From contig NC_134455.1 of NCBI RefSeq assembly GCF_047948215.1, positions 152,812,575-152,876,574 on the forward strand: a DNA stretch of 64,000 nt. Reading direction: 5' to 3'. The DNA comes from Lycorma delicatula. Taxonomy: Eukaryota; Arthropoda; Insecta; Hemiptera; Fulgoridae. A program made the position numbers and the translations under genes. Below are positions 20,692 to 32,719 of the stretch, piece after piece; positions within the stretch are counted from its first letter, which is position 1; the number at the start of each line of letters is the position of its first letter. The notes beneath the pieces were generated by a model, which had not been told where the DNA came from, did not search any database, and worked only from the letters and a program-made list of their open reading frames with translations.

Positions 20692-21805
20692 GGGAAAATT
20701 TGCCTGTACCAAACGCCCAGCACACTGGGTGTGTGAGGTTCACCGCACATGCAGCGGGACCCACTAAAAACCCACTCCCTCACCCAGGGTGGTGCTAGAA
20801 TTGACATAAAGGCATAACATCAGCACCACCCGCGTCACAGACACACTTCTCATTCACATCAATATTTACATAATACATTCAGACACTACTTACACTCAAT
20901 ATTTATAACAATATGTACAGCTCAGAATTTAAACATAGCTATGCCGGCCTCAGACAACAGGAACACGTCTCGCGGGAGCCATTGGGCCATTCGTACGGGG
21001 CGATCATTTCTTCATCGACTAGGACAGCAAAGGGGATATTTGCCGCTTCCCCGTCATTGCTACAATTTCAGTTTTCTTAGTTGACAGTTGCAGCCCCTGC
21101 GTCTGAAGCCATAACTTACTATTGACTTCTCAATAGTCTTCGTAGCTATCCCCACCACCTTCTCCAGCTCCTTCGCCGCCACTATTACCGCCAAATCATC
21201 AGTATATGCCACTAACTGTACTTCCGGCGGCCACTCCTGCCGAAGGAGGTCGTACACCACATCCCACAAGATGGGCCCCAAGATTGACCCCTGCGGCACC
21301 CCACGCTGCATGGGCACGAAAACCTCCACTCCCTCCTCAGACGTGATACTCAAGTTCCTTTCACTGAGGTATAACTGCATCATCCTCAACATGTAAGGTG
21401 AAATTCCTCGCTTTTCCAACTGCCGCAATATGGCCTCCCACCTCACCGCATTGAATGCATTAGCGACATCCAGGAAAACGACCAGGAGAATCTTCCTCAC
21501 ATTCCTAGACCTCCTAGCCGCCGTCTCCACCCCCTCTATCACTTTTTTAACAGCATCCACTGCGCTTCTTCCTTTCTGGAAGCCATATTGCTTGTCCGAG
21601 AATCCCCCAGTTATCTCTAACTCCTCCTTCAACCTGGTGGCATTAGACCGACCTTTACGCTACCTCCCTCAGAGAGGAGAACCATTCTCGTCATCTTCCA
21701 TGGTATTGGAAATCCTTCCTTAAACAGGCATTCATAGCCTCCGCAGGCACTCCATCCACCCCTGGACACTTTCTAGGACGTAGTCGAGAGACCGTGTACC
21801 ACAGC
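20692..21805 (-). mobile_element. 5'-truncated R1-like LINE with candidate 9-bp target duplication
   Basis: This GC-rich block on the minus strand contains an R1/Jockey-group reverse transcriptase (described separately) and a non-coding 3' region (20692-21059). AAAGGAAGT occurs directly outside both edges, at 20683-20691 and 21806-21814, as expected for a target-site duplication. The two flanks together look like one older repeat split by the insertion. There is no obvious poly(A) tail, which is common in R1-group elements. Confidence 0.6.
21060..21632 (-). pseudogene. R1-like LINE reverse transcriptase fragment
   Basis: A 190-aa frame with classic non-LTR RT blocks in order: KQYGFQKGRSAVDAV, then LDVANAFNAVRW, MQRGVPQGSILGPILWDVVY and LVAYTDDLAVIV (the catalytic YxDD box as YTDD). 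Upstream the frame is lost near 21640, and the thumb/RNase-type C-terminus is missing after CNCQLRKLKL. The motifs and GC-rich codon use are of the R1 clade. It is a truncated but relatively young copy, since the frame is open for 570 bp. Confidence 0.9.
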
Positions 21806-22240
21806 AAAGGAAGTATTGTGATTGCGAAAATTTTGGTTTCTAGATTTCAACGGAAATATCCAGTTTGATCATCCTTGAATCTATTTTGACTAGTTTCGGC
21901 GTGACGTCTGTACGTACGTACGAATGTATTTCGCATAACGGTTAGCCGTAAAATGATGACATTTTGGATTTAGGACTGTTTTAACACCTAGTTGTGCACC
22001 TCCCCTTTTGATTGCAATCGACTGGACCAAAAGTGTCTAAAAAAAGCCCAAAATTCAAATTTCTTAACTGCAGTAATAAGCCCTCATTGAGAGCTTTTCA
22101 ACGATTTATCATAAGTAGTACTTATTTTCATTGGTTCCAGAGTTATAAGTTAAAGGCAAATAAAATTTTAATTAATGAAATATTTGGATTGTACAAGGGG
22201 AAGGCACATCAGTTCGAATCCGACTTCATCTCCTTTATTT
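21806..22240 (+). repeat. Interspersed repeat with tRNA-like B-box end
   Basis: This is non-coding sequence of different texture from its surroundings: CGTACGTACG near 21910, and at 22211-22235 the RNA polymerase III B-box-like GTTCGAATCC followed by CTTCATCTCC. The element appears to begin left of the LINE (CTTCCTTGCACGAAGTAAAGG, 20668-20688) and to be split by it. A complete tRNA cloverleaf is not formed, so this is not a tRNA gene. Confidence 0.4.
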
Positions 22241-22603
22241 TTTTAACTTCTTTTTTTAATTTAAATATATTGATTTATTAAAAACTATTAACCTCTGACT
22301 GTAAACAAATTTTTACAATAAATAATAATTCAACAACAATAAAAAAAAGAAAAAATATTAGAAGTTATTAATGAAATAAAAGTTTATGTACTTTTCATTT
22401 AAAAAAAATGTGTATATGTAATTTAATAAGCGTACAAAAGGAAGTCATGTGATGTTCACATCAGATATTTTGTTATATATATTTTTTTGAGAGTAGTTTA
22501 TATTTATTGTTATTTATTCTTAATAAATGCGTTGTATACTTGAAAATGTATGTTTATTATCTCAAATGTGATCAGCATAATTAAATTTCTGTTAATATAT
22601 TCT

Positions 22604-22642
<39 letters not shown>

Positions 22643-22643
22643 T

Positions 22644-22678
<35 letters not shown>

Positions 22679-23349
22679 GTTAATATATTTAAAAAAATGT
22701 TTAAAAGTTCCTGAAAACGAGTTTTTTTTTATTTTTGTCAATTACTCTTAGGTGGAGGTTTTGCGCTCCGCATTCTAATTTATTGGATACGTCAACAGAG
22801 ACCTTTCCAGACTTGCAAACGCAGTAAATTGTAATGACATTAAACTCATTTATCATGGCTGTATTTTTGTCAATATTAGATGTAGTATCATTCTATTTTT
22901 TATTTTCTTCTTTTTTTTTTTAAATTTGATTTATTTATTTTAGTCAGAATAAGAGTCAAAATACAGAATTAAGGCTATATCCTAAATTTGGAACAGTGTT
23001 GGTTAGTCATTCCTACAAAAAAATTTAAAACTCTCAAGGGATAAAAAGATGTTAAAAAACAAAATTTTTTGCGATTAAAATTGATATTCTAGTATTATTC
23101 ACTCAAAATGTTTGACACCTTCTAAAAGCGATTTTTACAGTAAAGTTTTTTCTCCAGCTGCTTGTTTCTTGATTATTGTTTTTAGCCATCATATTTTATT
23201 ATTTCTGTTATGGAGACGTTATTGTAGTCACTGTTGTTTTGTTATGTATCGATATTGGTGTTGAATCAACGAGTGAGTGTGTGTGCTCGCACGCACGTGG
23301 GTATATGAAGAGCATTGGATGCTAAGAAGATGTAGACTAATATGTCTCG

Positions 23350-23410
<61 letters not shown>

Positions 23411-25379
23411 ATAGATGACTTACTTTAATGATGCAGAGCAATTATTGTATTAGTCATTCAAAAAAAACACCTTAACTACATAATGTAACCTATGTATTAA
23501 TTATCTATCCGGCGGGGAACTTTTTTAAACTTAACTCTCAATTTCTTCGCCATTTAAGAAGATATTCTATTCTTTCTAAATAAAATTTTTCTTGTATGTT
23601 GCATTTTTTGTATGTTAAACCTTTTTTTTTGTTCTCTGGGAGACAATTTCATCGAATTTTTATCAATTCTGTTTAATTTTTAATCTTGCTTCTTGTTTTA
23701 TTCTAACAGGATGAGGGATTCCTACAATACAAAATTTTAAAAACTTTGTAACATATAGATTCTAGTATCTATACATATATTATACACATAGTATTTATAC
23801 ACATATTTAAGTATGTCATTAAAAACATGACAGAAGAGAAAAATTTGTGGCAGAATCTAGTAAAGAAACTAACTACGTTATCGGGCCATGTATCTAGTTA
23901 TACAAATTTAGTTAATTTAAGAATAGAAAAATAATATGTAAACTGTTTAACTGTAAAGAAAAATGAAGATTGGAATATACAGAATTCCAATCCAAAATTT
24001 TTCAAATTTTCTTTTTACAAATTTTTCACCAAAAAAGAGTTTTTTGTTTACATTAAAGAATTAACTTTTCTGACCTATATAGTAATGTACTAAAATAAAA
24101 TTAAAAATTTTCTAACTTTTGTATTATTCAACTTATAACATTTTGTTCAGAATTAAATCTCTACAAATTTTTAAAAATATTTATACGTTTATTACGCATT
24201 TAACAAAGTTATTGTATCAAACATAAAAAAAAGGGGTTTTTTACCCCGATTTATTAGTTTTCACCTCAGATTTCTCAAAACCTACTGAAGATACGGTTCT
24301 GGAACCTATTTTATTCGATTTTTCAGGTGAAAACCCCATAAGAAATTACTAATTCTGCCCCTTAATTAACGTCCTAACAATTTCAGTATCACTTTCAATA
24401 TTTCAGTATCAATTTCACCGGAGTAGCTGAAATCCGAGCGAAGTCTTTCACTAGCGGTAACGCGCAAACGAAGCATTTTGAAGCATATGAATTTTTTCCG
24501 TTATTTTCACGAGTAGAATAGGTTATGAAAATCCCGTGAGAACTTCGTGATACACTCTGTATATAAAAATAGATAATCAAGATTGAACAATCTACTTATG
24601 ATTTTAAAAAATAATACTTTTAAATTAACTTTTACATTATCATACATATTTTAAACTTAAATATTTAAACAGTAAGTAATTATTACATACTGCGAGTAGA
24701 AAACGTATTTTATGCATAATTTTATCTGGAACTATTGAGCTTCTTTGTCTTGTCAAAAAAAGCAAATAATAAAAAGATAAAAACACGTTTCTTAATAATT
24801 TATTAAGCTGTAACACTAGCATAATACTGCCAGTCAAGTTAATAAACTTTTTAAATTACCGAATTGTGGTACAACTATGTTTGAGTTCCGACATATCCTA
24901 ATTATCTTTTGTATCATAGTTATCTCAACGAGATGAACACTTACCTTCGTGAGGGGAAGCTTCTAAAAAATGCGTAATGCTTTTACAGGTTGCAATAAAT
25001 GTTTTATACATATATATTTTTAAAGAGTCTCGTTCAATATCCTTATTTTTTTATGCCTTCTATACCATTAACAACATAGAAGACCTCTAAACTGTGATTT
25101 CGTAAAATATCCTAAAAAGTGGCTTTCTATCGATGAAGCCGGGTTTTATTCAACCAAAACATATATTTATGAAAAAAGGGTAATAAATAAAATTAAAATT
25201 TTAAAAGAAAATATTTTATTTTTTTTTTAATTTTTAATTATTATATTTAAAATATTAATATTTTAGATATTATATTACATTAAATATATTTTACAATATT
25301 TATACATTAATATTTTTAAATTTTCATTTATTAATTTTGTTTATTTTTAATTTATTTATTATATATAAATTGATACTAT
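22241..25379. other. AT-rich non-coding DNA with microsatellites
   Basis: It holds (TA)n at about 22608-22676, interrupted by TCTAACATAT copies, and (ATCT)n at about 23350-23400 running into (TA)n. A possible 18-bp microexon on the minus strand (24945-24962, flanked by AG and GTAAGTG) is noted but not supported by any frame. No gene was identified. Confidence 0.5.
23350..23408. repeat. (ATCT)n microsatellite followed by (TA)n
   Basis: About 13 uninterrupted ATCT units followed by TATATATA. Confidence 0.95.
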
Positions 25380-25561
25380 TTAGTTTCGACAGTTGCAGAC
25401 ACCGTCAATGCATCGGCCTCCCCTTCTTCCTATAAGTAAGCAATGACCGGCGCAAGCTGAGTGATTTAACGTGACCCATTGTGTACTAACGCTTAAAAGA
25501 TCGCAGGTCGCTCTGCGGATTCTTAGATGAACAGCTTCCAGGGGTTCATACTTCGGATATT
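25380..25561 (-). CDS. Insect defensin, last exon (pro-region and mature peptide)
   Basis: After a TTTTACAG acceptor the minus strand encodes [16 protein letters not shown] (pro-region ending at a dibasic/furin-like site), then a 43-residue mature peptide that starts ATCDLLS and ends [12 protein letters not shown] at a TAA. Six cysteines follow the defensin CS-alpha-beta layout: C...CAGHC...C...CNC. Insect defensins are secreted cationic antimicrobial peptides, mainly against Gram-positive bacteria, induced by Toll/IMD signalling. The exon begins in phase 1 (two bases complete the first codon), so a separate signal-peptide exon is required. The only one seen upstream on this strand is at 32617-32719, and joining to it would give 94 residues, a normal length for a defensin precursor. 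All six Cys are intact. Confidence 0.92.
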
Positions 25562-25989
25562 CTGTAAAACATAACGATACATATTTCAACAGCTTTCACA
25601 TGTGATGCATTGTATATTAATGATCTGATTATAGAATGCCAATGTTTTTATTATATGTCAATGTTTATTGAGGGATAGGAAAAAAAATTTAATATTGCAA
25701 GTTTGAACGTTGTTGCCCATCCAGGTAGTACATATTATCCCTAAATTTGTTAAATAACTTTTAAGTTCTAACCCCTTTTATTAAAAAAAAAGAAATTTTT
25801 TGTTATTTCAACCTAATTCTTTAAGGGTACAGTAAAACCTTAATGATGTGAAAAAGGTCAGAGACAGACGCCTTGCCAACATGATTTCATTTAATAAAAT
25901 TGAAATTATAAATATCCGCCTTTTTAAGAGCATAAAAATATATTTTGATGTACTAACCGTTCTTTTTCAAAATTTATGTTTTTAAAGCT
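25562..25989. other. Intron or intergenic DNA upstream of the defensin exon
   Basis: AT-rich; no signal-peptide exon seen on the minus strand. Confidence 0.4.
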
Positions 25990-26150
25990 ATTATTAAAAC
26001 TCAATCCTGTTGATCATGTTTGGGATCCCCTGTCTCCCCCGCATAGTATTCTTAAAATCGAACCCGGAGGTTATGGGTTCCTATCCCGGTCATGGTCGCT
26101 TTACGTTATAAGGTACAAAACCCTTGACTTAATTAGGTGGTTATCATGTA
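25990..26150. repeat. SINE-like segment with pol III B-box-like strings
   Basis: GGGTTCCTATCCCGG on the plus strand and CGGGTTCGATT on the minus strand, in a locally GC-rich block within AT-rich DNA, suggest a tRNA-derived SINE relic. No tail or target duplication is clear. Confidence 0.3.
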
Positions 26151-27519
26151 ATTGCTAAATTACAAAAAAATAAAAAATGAAAATTTTATAAATCTCACAC
26201 TCAGCATAAAGTTAGTAATTTTGTTTGACATATGTATTCATCAAATTCAATTTTTTTGGGTATATTGTCTTTAATATTTCCATTTCGTATGTTAGTGTTA
26301 AAAAAAAAAAAAACGATTAGAATTTCAATTTTAACTGTAATGTACATAGTAACTGTACATAAATAAATGTATTTGTGCAGTCGTATCATCAGAATATCTT
26401 CATTAGTTTTTATTGAAAATTGCTCGTCGGTTTGGTTTTGGTATTTTATCAATAAGGAGGTTTGCACCTCAGTTCACCATAATCCCCCAAAAACTTAATA
26501 ACATAATAACGTTAAATCTATCGAAAGATTAAATCAAATATTTATTGTAAAAAACGATAAAGTTTAAAAGCATGCAATTTTTTACGGTGAGATCTTCTAA
26601 TTCAGTGATGGGTACACCGACATGAGTAATAATTTTGAAACTCAGTCAGTGTATTAAACACCACGAGCTAGAACTTTAAAAGTATTTGATACATCCTTAA
26701 AAAATTTCGAAATTTTGTAAAATCAATGTTCTTCCAAACTATACGATTTATTTATTCTTTTTTGTTTTTTAAGACTTCAGTAAAAGGAACTGATTTTCAA
26801 TTCGACCTCTATGCATTTTTTTTAGTTTTTCCTTATATCTCTTCAACTTAATTTTCTTCAGATGGACAGATTTTAATTTAATTTAATTTTATTTTGTTTT
26901 TAAAAGTTAATAATAATAATAATAATAAAATTATTATTATTACTGTGAATGGTGATATTAGTGTTGGGGGTTTTAATTCCCACGTTAACTATTAAACGTT
27001 TACATTAAAATCATTATCACATACATTCACCTTCTTATTTAAAAAAAATATGTTTAATTCAATATGGCTGATCCAAGATGATCAAAAATTAAAAAAAAAA
27101 AAACAGAATAGTAATTTTGTTAACTACGTAAATCTGCACTTGTTTCTACCTCCTAATATCCTTTAGTTTTTAAATATTAAGTCGTTCCCATACTTTAACC
27201 AAATGTATGAAAAGTTTAGATCATTTAATCTACTTCATTTTAATCAACCTTCGTGACAAAATAGCAGTCTTGCTTTTCATTTTGAAATTCTGGGTTCAGA
27301 CTTGACTTTTTTCAAATTCAGAAAAATGTATCATTATCATCAATCAGCAGTCATAATAAATTACATAGCTGCCAGTCAGAAATAAACGGAATATAGGAGT
27401 TCAAGTCAATTGTAGACATTCAACTCAGACATATTACTGCGTTACTCAAAATCACCTCCAGTTTTCCAATATGAAAACAATCTTTTTATTGTCTTCAATA
27501 AATTTTCTTATAAAACAGA
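26151..27519. other. AT-rich non-coding DNA
   Basis: Contains a short (TAA)n/(TTA)n inverted pair near 26910-26940. No supported gene. Confidence 0.5.
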
Positions 27520-29488
27520 TACCGTATTTATTCGAGTACCCCGCACTTTTTTCTTGGAATTGGAGAGAAAAAATAAAGGTGTGGGGCTTACTTGAAACAT
27601 AGCCTTTAGCCAGAATAATTTATGTAAACGTTTTCTTAGAAGTACCTAAATTCAATCACGTAAATATAGTTACATTAGGCTTTCGTTTATCAATACCAGA
27701 TGCCGCTTATACAGAATACATCCTTAATTATTAACATCCTGTTCATATTATCGATAGGAACGAAGTTACGGTATTTTTATAAAACTGATTCATTCTGTAT
27801 AGGCTGCATCCGGTTCTAATGACACTACAGTTACAGTATCAGTTACCCATCGTCGTCTGGTCTATTCGCCATAGTCATTGTACTGTTTGTATATGTGGAC
27901 GGTTTTGTGCATTTTATCTCTTGTAAAGTTTAATACGGTGATTTATTTTAAGTACGGCATTAAAACAAGTACAAAAGGACAGCGTCTAAGATCTTTTACA
28001 GTAAATGAAAAACTGCGCATTATAGAAGAGGCTGAAAAAATTGGAAATCGGGCGGCTGGAAGAAAATTTGACCTACATGAAAGCTGCATTTGAGACTGGC
28101 GTAAGAAGAAACAACTTCTAGTGAAAGACACTGATAATAAAAGGGCTTTTCGTGGCTTAAAACCAAAATACACAGACATTGAAAAAAAATTGTATGACTT
28201 TGTTATGGAAAAAAGGAAATGCGGTTATGCTGTCACGACAAAAATGTGTCAATCATATGTTCGTGAGATCGCTAAATCATTGAATAAAGCTGATTTTAAA
28301 GCAAGCCGTGGATGGATAACATCGTTTGTCAATAAGACGAAAGACTACCATTTCTCAACTACTTCCAGACGCTTATGAACAAAAAATACTACATTTTCAC
28401 AAATACATAATAAATCTTAGAAAAGATAAAGGCTATTTGTCTTCTCAAATAGGAAACGTTGATCAAACCCCCCGTATATTTTGAAATGCCATTTGACAAA
28501 ACTCTACACAAAAAAGGTGAAAAAAGTATTACGATTGGCACTGGTGGTAATGAAAAACAAAGGTGTAGTGTTATGCTTTGCATTACTTCTGTTGGATCAA
28601 AATAACCACGGTACATTGGTTTTTAAAAGAAAAACTCTTCCTACCGTACAGGTAAATGGAGTTATTATCAGAGCACAGGAATCAGGTTGGATGAACGAAA
28701 CCTTAATTTTAGATTGGATCAGGTGTGTATGGCAAAAGAGATCGGGAGATTTACTTAATAAAAAAAGTTAAAGACATTTTAAAAAAGAGTATGACAGACC
28801 AAGTAATAATTCCAGGCGGATTGACATCTCTTTTGCAACCACTAGATGTCTGCATTAATAAACCGTTCAAATCTCATTAAAACAACTGTACAGTAAATGG
28901 ATGGCTGATGAAAATTTCTTTCTCACGCCTACAGGAAGAATCAAACGCCCAGATTTTAACCAGATTTGTGTTTGGATAAAAGATGCTTGGAAAGGTATTT
29001 CCACGGAATTAGTAAGGAAAAGTTTTAAAAAATGAGGAATATCTAATGAACTTGAAGGTAGTGAAGACGATCACCTTTGGCAGAGCGACGTGGAGACTAC
29101 CGGTAACTCTTCTACAGACATTGACAGTAACAGTGATTAATTAAAAATAAAATCCCATATTAAAAAGTGTATTGAAATGATCCTTTTCTACATGATACAT
29201 TCTTTTCATTTTACTGGTCTACTGATTCTGTAGGCTGATTCTAGTAGTTTCAAACTAAACTAGTACTTAGGTAATTAGTTATTAATGTAATATTAATATT
29301 GTAATTTAAAAAAAAACGAATTAAATCCTTTACTTTCTGAATATTTTCGTATTTACGTATTTTTTTATCATATCTGTTGCACTTTAAAATACCGGTACAC
29401 ACTCGATTTTTTTTTTTTAGATTTTCGGTCCGGAAAATCAAGGTGCGGGGCTTATTCGGGGGCGGGGGATACTGGAATAAATACGGTA
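27520..29488 (+). mobile_element. pogo/Tigger-like DNA transposon with both TIRs
   Basis: The left end TACCGTATTTATTCGAGTAC (27520) and right end GTACTCC-type sequence (GGATACTGGAATAAATACGG, then TA at 29487) are inverted repeats, each bounded by TA, the pogo-type target. A second conserved block inside each end reads GCCCCGCACC-like on inward strands. The 1.97-kb unit contains one transposase reading frame on the plus strand, now broken. The boundaries are therefore defined on both sides, making this the best-delimited transposon in the window. Confidence 0.85.
27944..29139 (+). pseudogene. pogo-family transposase, multiply broken
   Basis: The N-terminal HTH reads RSFTVNEKLRIIEEAEKIGN and is followed by a stop where DWRKKK follows. 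Next is a CENPB-type second HTH (EKRKCGYAVTTKMCQ, GWITSFVNK). The DDE domain begins around 28455 (NVDQTP in a shifted frame) with SITIGTGGNEK. The later part has SLLQPLDVCI (containing the second catalytic Asp), LYSKWMADENFFLTPTGRIK and VWIKDAWKGIS. It ends in an acidic Ser-rich tail (ETTGNSSTDIDSNSD). At least four stops or shifts are present. The enzyme would cut at the TIRs and reinsert into TA sites. Confidence 0.85.
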
Positions 29489-30973
29489 ATTATAAGATTT
29501 TAGGTTTTCGCAAAATAGAATACTTCCTCCTGAACCCCATTACTTAAAAGGTAACGACTGAAGAAAAATCGGTAAACGATTTTATTAAGTAGGCTTGAAC
29601 TGATTTTTACATTTATATTGCTTTTAAATCAAAAACAAAATTAAAATATAATTTGACATGTATTTTACACAAAAAAAAAGGATTAAAAACTATTTTATTG
29701 AAAAATAGTTTTCCTTAACGATTTAAAATATTGATTACAATATTTTTAATCAAAGAATTTAAAAAAAATAAAATCATGTGGATATATATGTATGAGCTTT
29801 GTAACAAAATTTATTAACGTACGTGCAAAAGTAAAGTACATATCATCGAAAGTAAAATCAAAATACAAATAAAATAAAAAATTGAAAAGAAAATTTTTTC
29901 AATATTTTTATAACACAGCCCGTTAAATACATGCCACAGTAAAATCAACATTTATGTTATATTTGTAGATAATGAGACTGACGTTCAAAATTATTTTTTC
30001 TTAGTACAGTATTTTAATACTTCAATTTCGTTAATAACTTTCGACAAGTCCATTGTTGTCATAAGTTTTGAGTCACGAATAAAAGTGAAAAATATTTTCA
30101 TAACGATAAAAAACTCACTAATCTTGAGTAAAGTTAATGTACATAAAAAACACAATCTTATTATTTTATATTTCTTTTTTTAATGCAGGCCCTACCTAGT
30201 ACTATCAAGGCGTTACGATGAACAGCTAAATGGTGAGAAATCTTACGAGGAATCGCTTAAGTCTTTCTATATATAGAAGAGGTGTATATTTTCCGATCTT
30301 TTTGACTAAACATGAATGACAACTGGAAAAATAAAACTGTAAAGTCACTAACAAACTGAATATTGATGTAAATATATTGATTTAAGCAAAATATGTACTA
30401 AAATTAGTTTAAATGAACAGGGGGGATGCACTTTAAAAGTTACTACTGATTTTAGTGAATACTTTCAATTCACTTTATATAAAAACAATATGGGTTGGTT
30501 TCTATTAAGTATAAACAATTATTTCCATTAATGATTAAATAAATTTTTGTCTGAATACTAGCAGGTGCTTCCGACGCAGGATGGCTTTTTTGGCTGCAGG
30601 AGTTAACTGAGCAATACTTCCTTTTCTTCGGTGGTATTTCGATAGATTTGAAAGGTACGAAATCAAAAGTTCACGTGCGAAATTCCAAAATTATTAATTT
30701 TTAACACAATTATTTTCCTAGTATTATTATTTTTCCATTGCTAATTGTCCTACTATTCGAAAATAATTTTTTCAGTAATCATCGATTTCTTCAGTAAAAG
30801 TTTGCTAAATGTGGTAATTTAAGCTAATTATAATAATAGAAATAATAAACTAATGAACTATTAAATATTTTACAGATTAGATTAGATGATTAGTATATTG
30901 ATCAGAACTCAGATATTTTTATTTTGCCGTAGTAACTCAAATATAATGAAGTAAAAGAATTAATCTTTTTTCT
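29489..30973. other. AT-rich non-coding DNA
   Basis: A short splice-flanked plus-strand stretch at 30190-30234 (acceptor TTTAATGCAG, frame PYLVLSRRYDEQLN, donor GTGAGA) looks like a tiny exon but has no partner. Nothing else is supported. Confidence 0.4.
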
Positions 30974-31146
30974 TTAACGAATATTTTTATTGGACAACTT
31001 CATCCCCGAAGGGTCTAGGGCCTCGATATACGGCTTAAAACCTTCACTGGGATAACACGAATATATCCCGCAAATCTGAAAGCAATCGGTCGGTTCGTGT
31101 GATGCTGTTGCAAATAAATAAACAAACCCACACTCAGGCAAACTTT
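30974..31146 (-). CDS. Terminal exon of a small secreted four-Cys peptide
   Basis: Following a TTATATATAGATCAG acceptor, the minus strand is open for 56 codons to a TAA at 30974, with higher GC than its flanks. It reads SLPECGFVYLFATASHEP, TDCFQICGIYSCYPSEG and ends in a basic KLSNKNIR. The four Cys have spacing C-x15-C-x3-C-x4-C. The exon starts in phase 1 and is in register with the signal-peptide exon at 32617-32719; the two would encode 91 residues. I do not recognise the family. It could be an antimicrobial or signalling peptide, or the end of some other secreted protein. Confidence 0.45.
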
Positions 31147-31740
31147 CTGATCTATATATAAGATAAACAGACTTTATCGAAAAGGAAATTCTCAATTCGA
31201 CTTGTACAAACAATTACATACGTTGAAGTATCACTTAGGATGAAATTCATTAACTTGGTGATTGATTTTTATTTTTCATAAAAAGCTTTTCTGGTAATCC
31301 TTTAGGTATCTTTTGCTTCCGTATAATAATGTAAAACGATTTGAACATTTTTTTTCATTGTCATTATTACTTTGTTAAATGAAAATATTAAAATAATAAC
31401 TCCAGTTAATGTTAGTTTACATATCATTTTTAGCATTTACTTAAATCGTTTTTCTACTTATTTTTATCAAGAAGCATGTTGCTCACTTTTTACACTGCTT
31501 ACCAACATTTTTTCATTCAAGCTAAGTTTTCTGTAGATTAACTAATATTTTATTTTAAATAAAACTTAAATATATAAAATAAACAAAAAAAAAATTGCCA
31601 ATTAAAAAGTAGTAAATGATACTTTTTCAAATCTTCTGTAAATTCCTTTTAATTTTTTTTTTTAATTTGTGTCAAAAGTAGGGTTTAATTTCTAATTACT
31701 TTTTTAATTTGGCACTGACTGCAAAGAGCCTCTTCTTTTT

Positions 31741-31880
31741 TTGTTTAGCCACCGGAACTACAGGATATTACTTCAGAGGATGATATGTATGAATGTAAAT
31801 GAAGTGGTTTTGTACTGTCTCAGGTCGACCATTACTGAGATATGTGGTTGATTGAAACCCAACTACCAAAGAACAACGGT
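31741..31880 (-). repeat. SINE-like repeat, copy A
   Basis: On the minus strand it reads GTTGGGTTTCAATCAACCAC, ATATCTCAG, GGTCGACCTGAGAC and ends GGCTAAACAAAAAAAG. It matches copies B (32141-32262) and C (56971-57132) through most of its length. Confidence 0.75.
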
Positions 31881-32140
31881 CTGACTTCAGAGAGCCTGAA
31901 TTTAAAAAAAAAAGGTAAATATATTTTTTTTAATACTTTTTAATCCATTAAATTGAGTTTATTTTTTTAAATTTGTTTTTTATTATTAATTTAAATAATG
32001 TAACAAAAAAATGTAAATTTAAATTAAACTGCATTTAATTGTAGTAATGATTTATTTTCTTCTTTCATTATTGTATTTTTTATCTAAATTGGTTTTAATT
32101 GTCATCGCAAATCAGTTGTTAAACAACTGATACCGGTTTA

Positions 32141-32262
32141 CTTTGATGGTTGGGATTCAATTAACCACAAGTCTCAGGAATGGGTGCCTGAGCCTGTACA
32201 AGACTACATTTAAATTTACATGTTGTACATACCATCTTCACATCATTAAGCCACAGGTAGGT
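32141..32262 (+). repeat. SINE-like repeat, copy B
   Basis: Begins CTTTGATGGTTGGGATTCAA and continues with the family blocks AACCACAAGTCTCAGG and CTGTACAAGACTACA. It is inverted relative to copy A, about 260 bp away, and more diverged at its 3' end. Confidence 0.7.
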
Positions 32263-32616
32263 TGCTTATTGTTCAATAATTGAACAGATTGGTACGTACG
32301 CATTAGGAAAATAATAAAATTACTCAAATTAAGGGAAGCACTAATCAATTGTAAACATAAGTTTTTTAAGACATCATGTTACTTAAATTTACTTATTTTT
32401 ATTTTTTATAACAGCCATTCATCTTTTTAGAGAGAATTATTTGAACTGCTAAGTTAAAATTATATTGTCTGTCATTAATATCTATAGAGTTAGATGATAA
32501 GTTTAAAATTAAATGACCTTTAATTATTGAATTTTTTTCTGAAAGATGATATTTAAGTATAACAAGTAAAATAATTCCAATTAGACTTTAGTGAAATAAT
32601 TTTAAAAAATACTTAC

Positions 32617-32719
32617 CTTGCTCCTTAAATTCAGTTCTTGGGTATGCTCTTGTGTGTTGTAAAAATACAGCAAACATTAACATGACAACTGAGAAAATAG
32701 ACATTGTGTTGAATTTCAT
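32617..32719 (-). CDS. Signal-peptide first exon of a secreted peptide gene
   Basis: From ATG 32719 the minus strand encodes MKFNTMSIFSVVMLMFAVFL, a clear signal peptide. It then reads QHTRAYPRTEFKEQ and ends one base into a codon at an ideal donor (CAAG|GTAAGTATT). The exon is 103 nt. The end phase (1) matches the acceptors at 31146 (four-Cys peptide) and 25561 (defensin), and both would restore Glu at the junction. It is the only signal exon found upstream of the defensin exon, so it may serve either or both by alternative splicing. The start is the first ATG in a frame closed upstream. Confidence 0.6.

Larger units (their letters stand above)
31147..32616. other. Intron of the secreted-peptide gene, with two SINE-like copies
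   Basis: Between the two exons lie AT-rich sequence and the inverted pair of SINE-like repeats listed separately. A short perfect inverted repeat (ATCAGTTGTT / AACAACTGAT) lies at 32111-32131. Confidence 0.4.

Noticed and set aside
22195..22240. tRNA gene suggested by GTTCGAATCC
   Set aside because: No acceptor-stem partner or D/anticodon arms at the right distance; fits the B-box end of a SINE-like repeat.
24945..24962. 18-bp microexon on the minus strand
   Set aside because: Good AG and GTAAGTG flanks, but too short to judge and no neighbouring exon in phase.
30190..30234. Small plus-strand exon (PYLVLSRRYDEQLN)
   Set aside because: Splice-like flanks but no partner exon or recognised protein.
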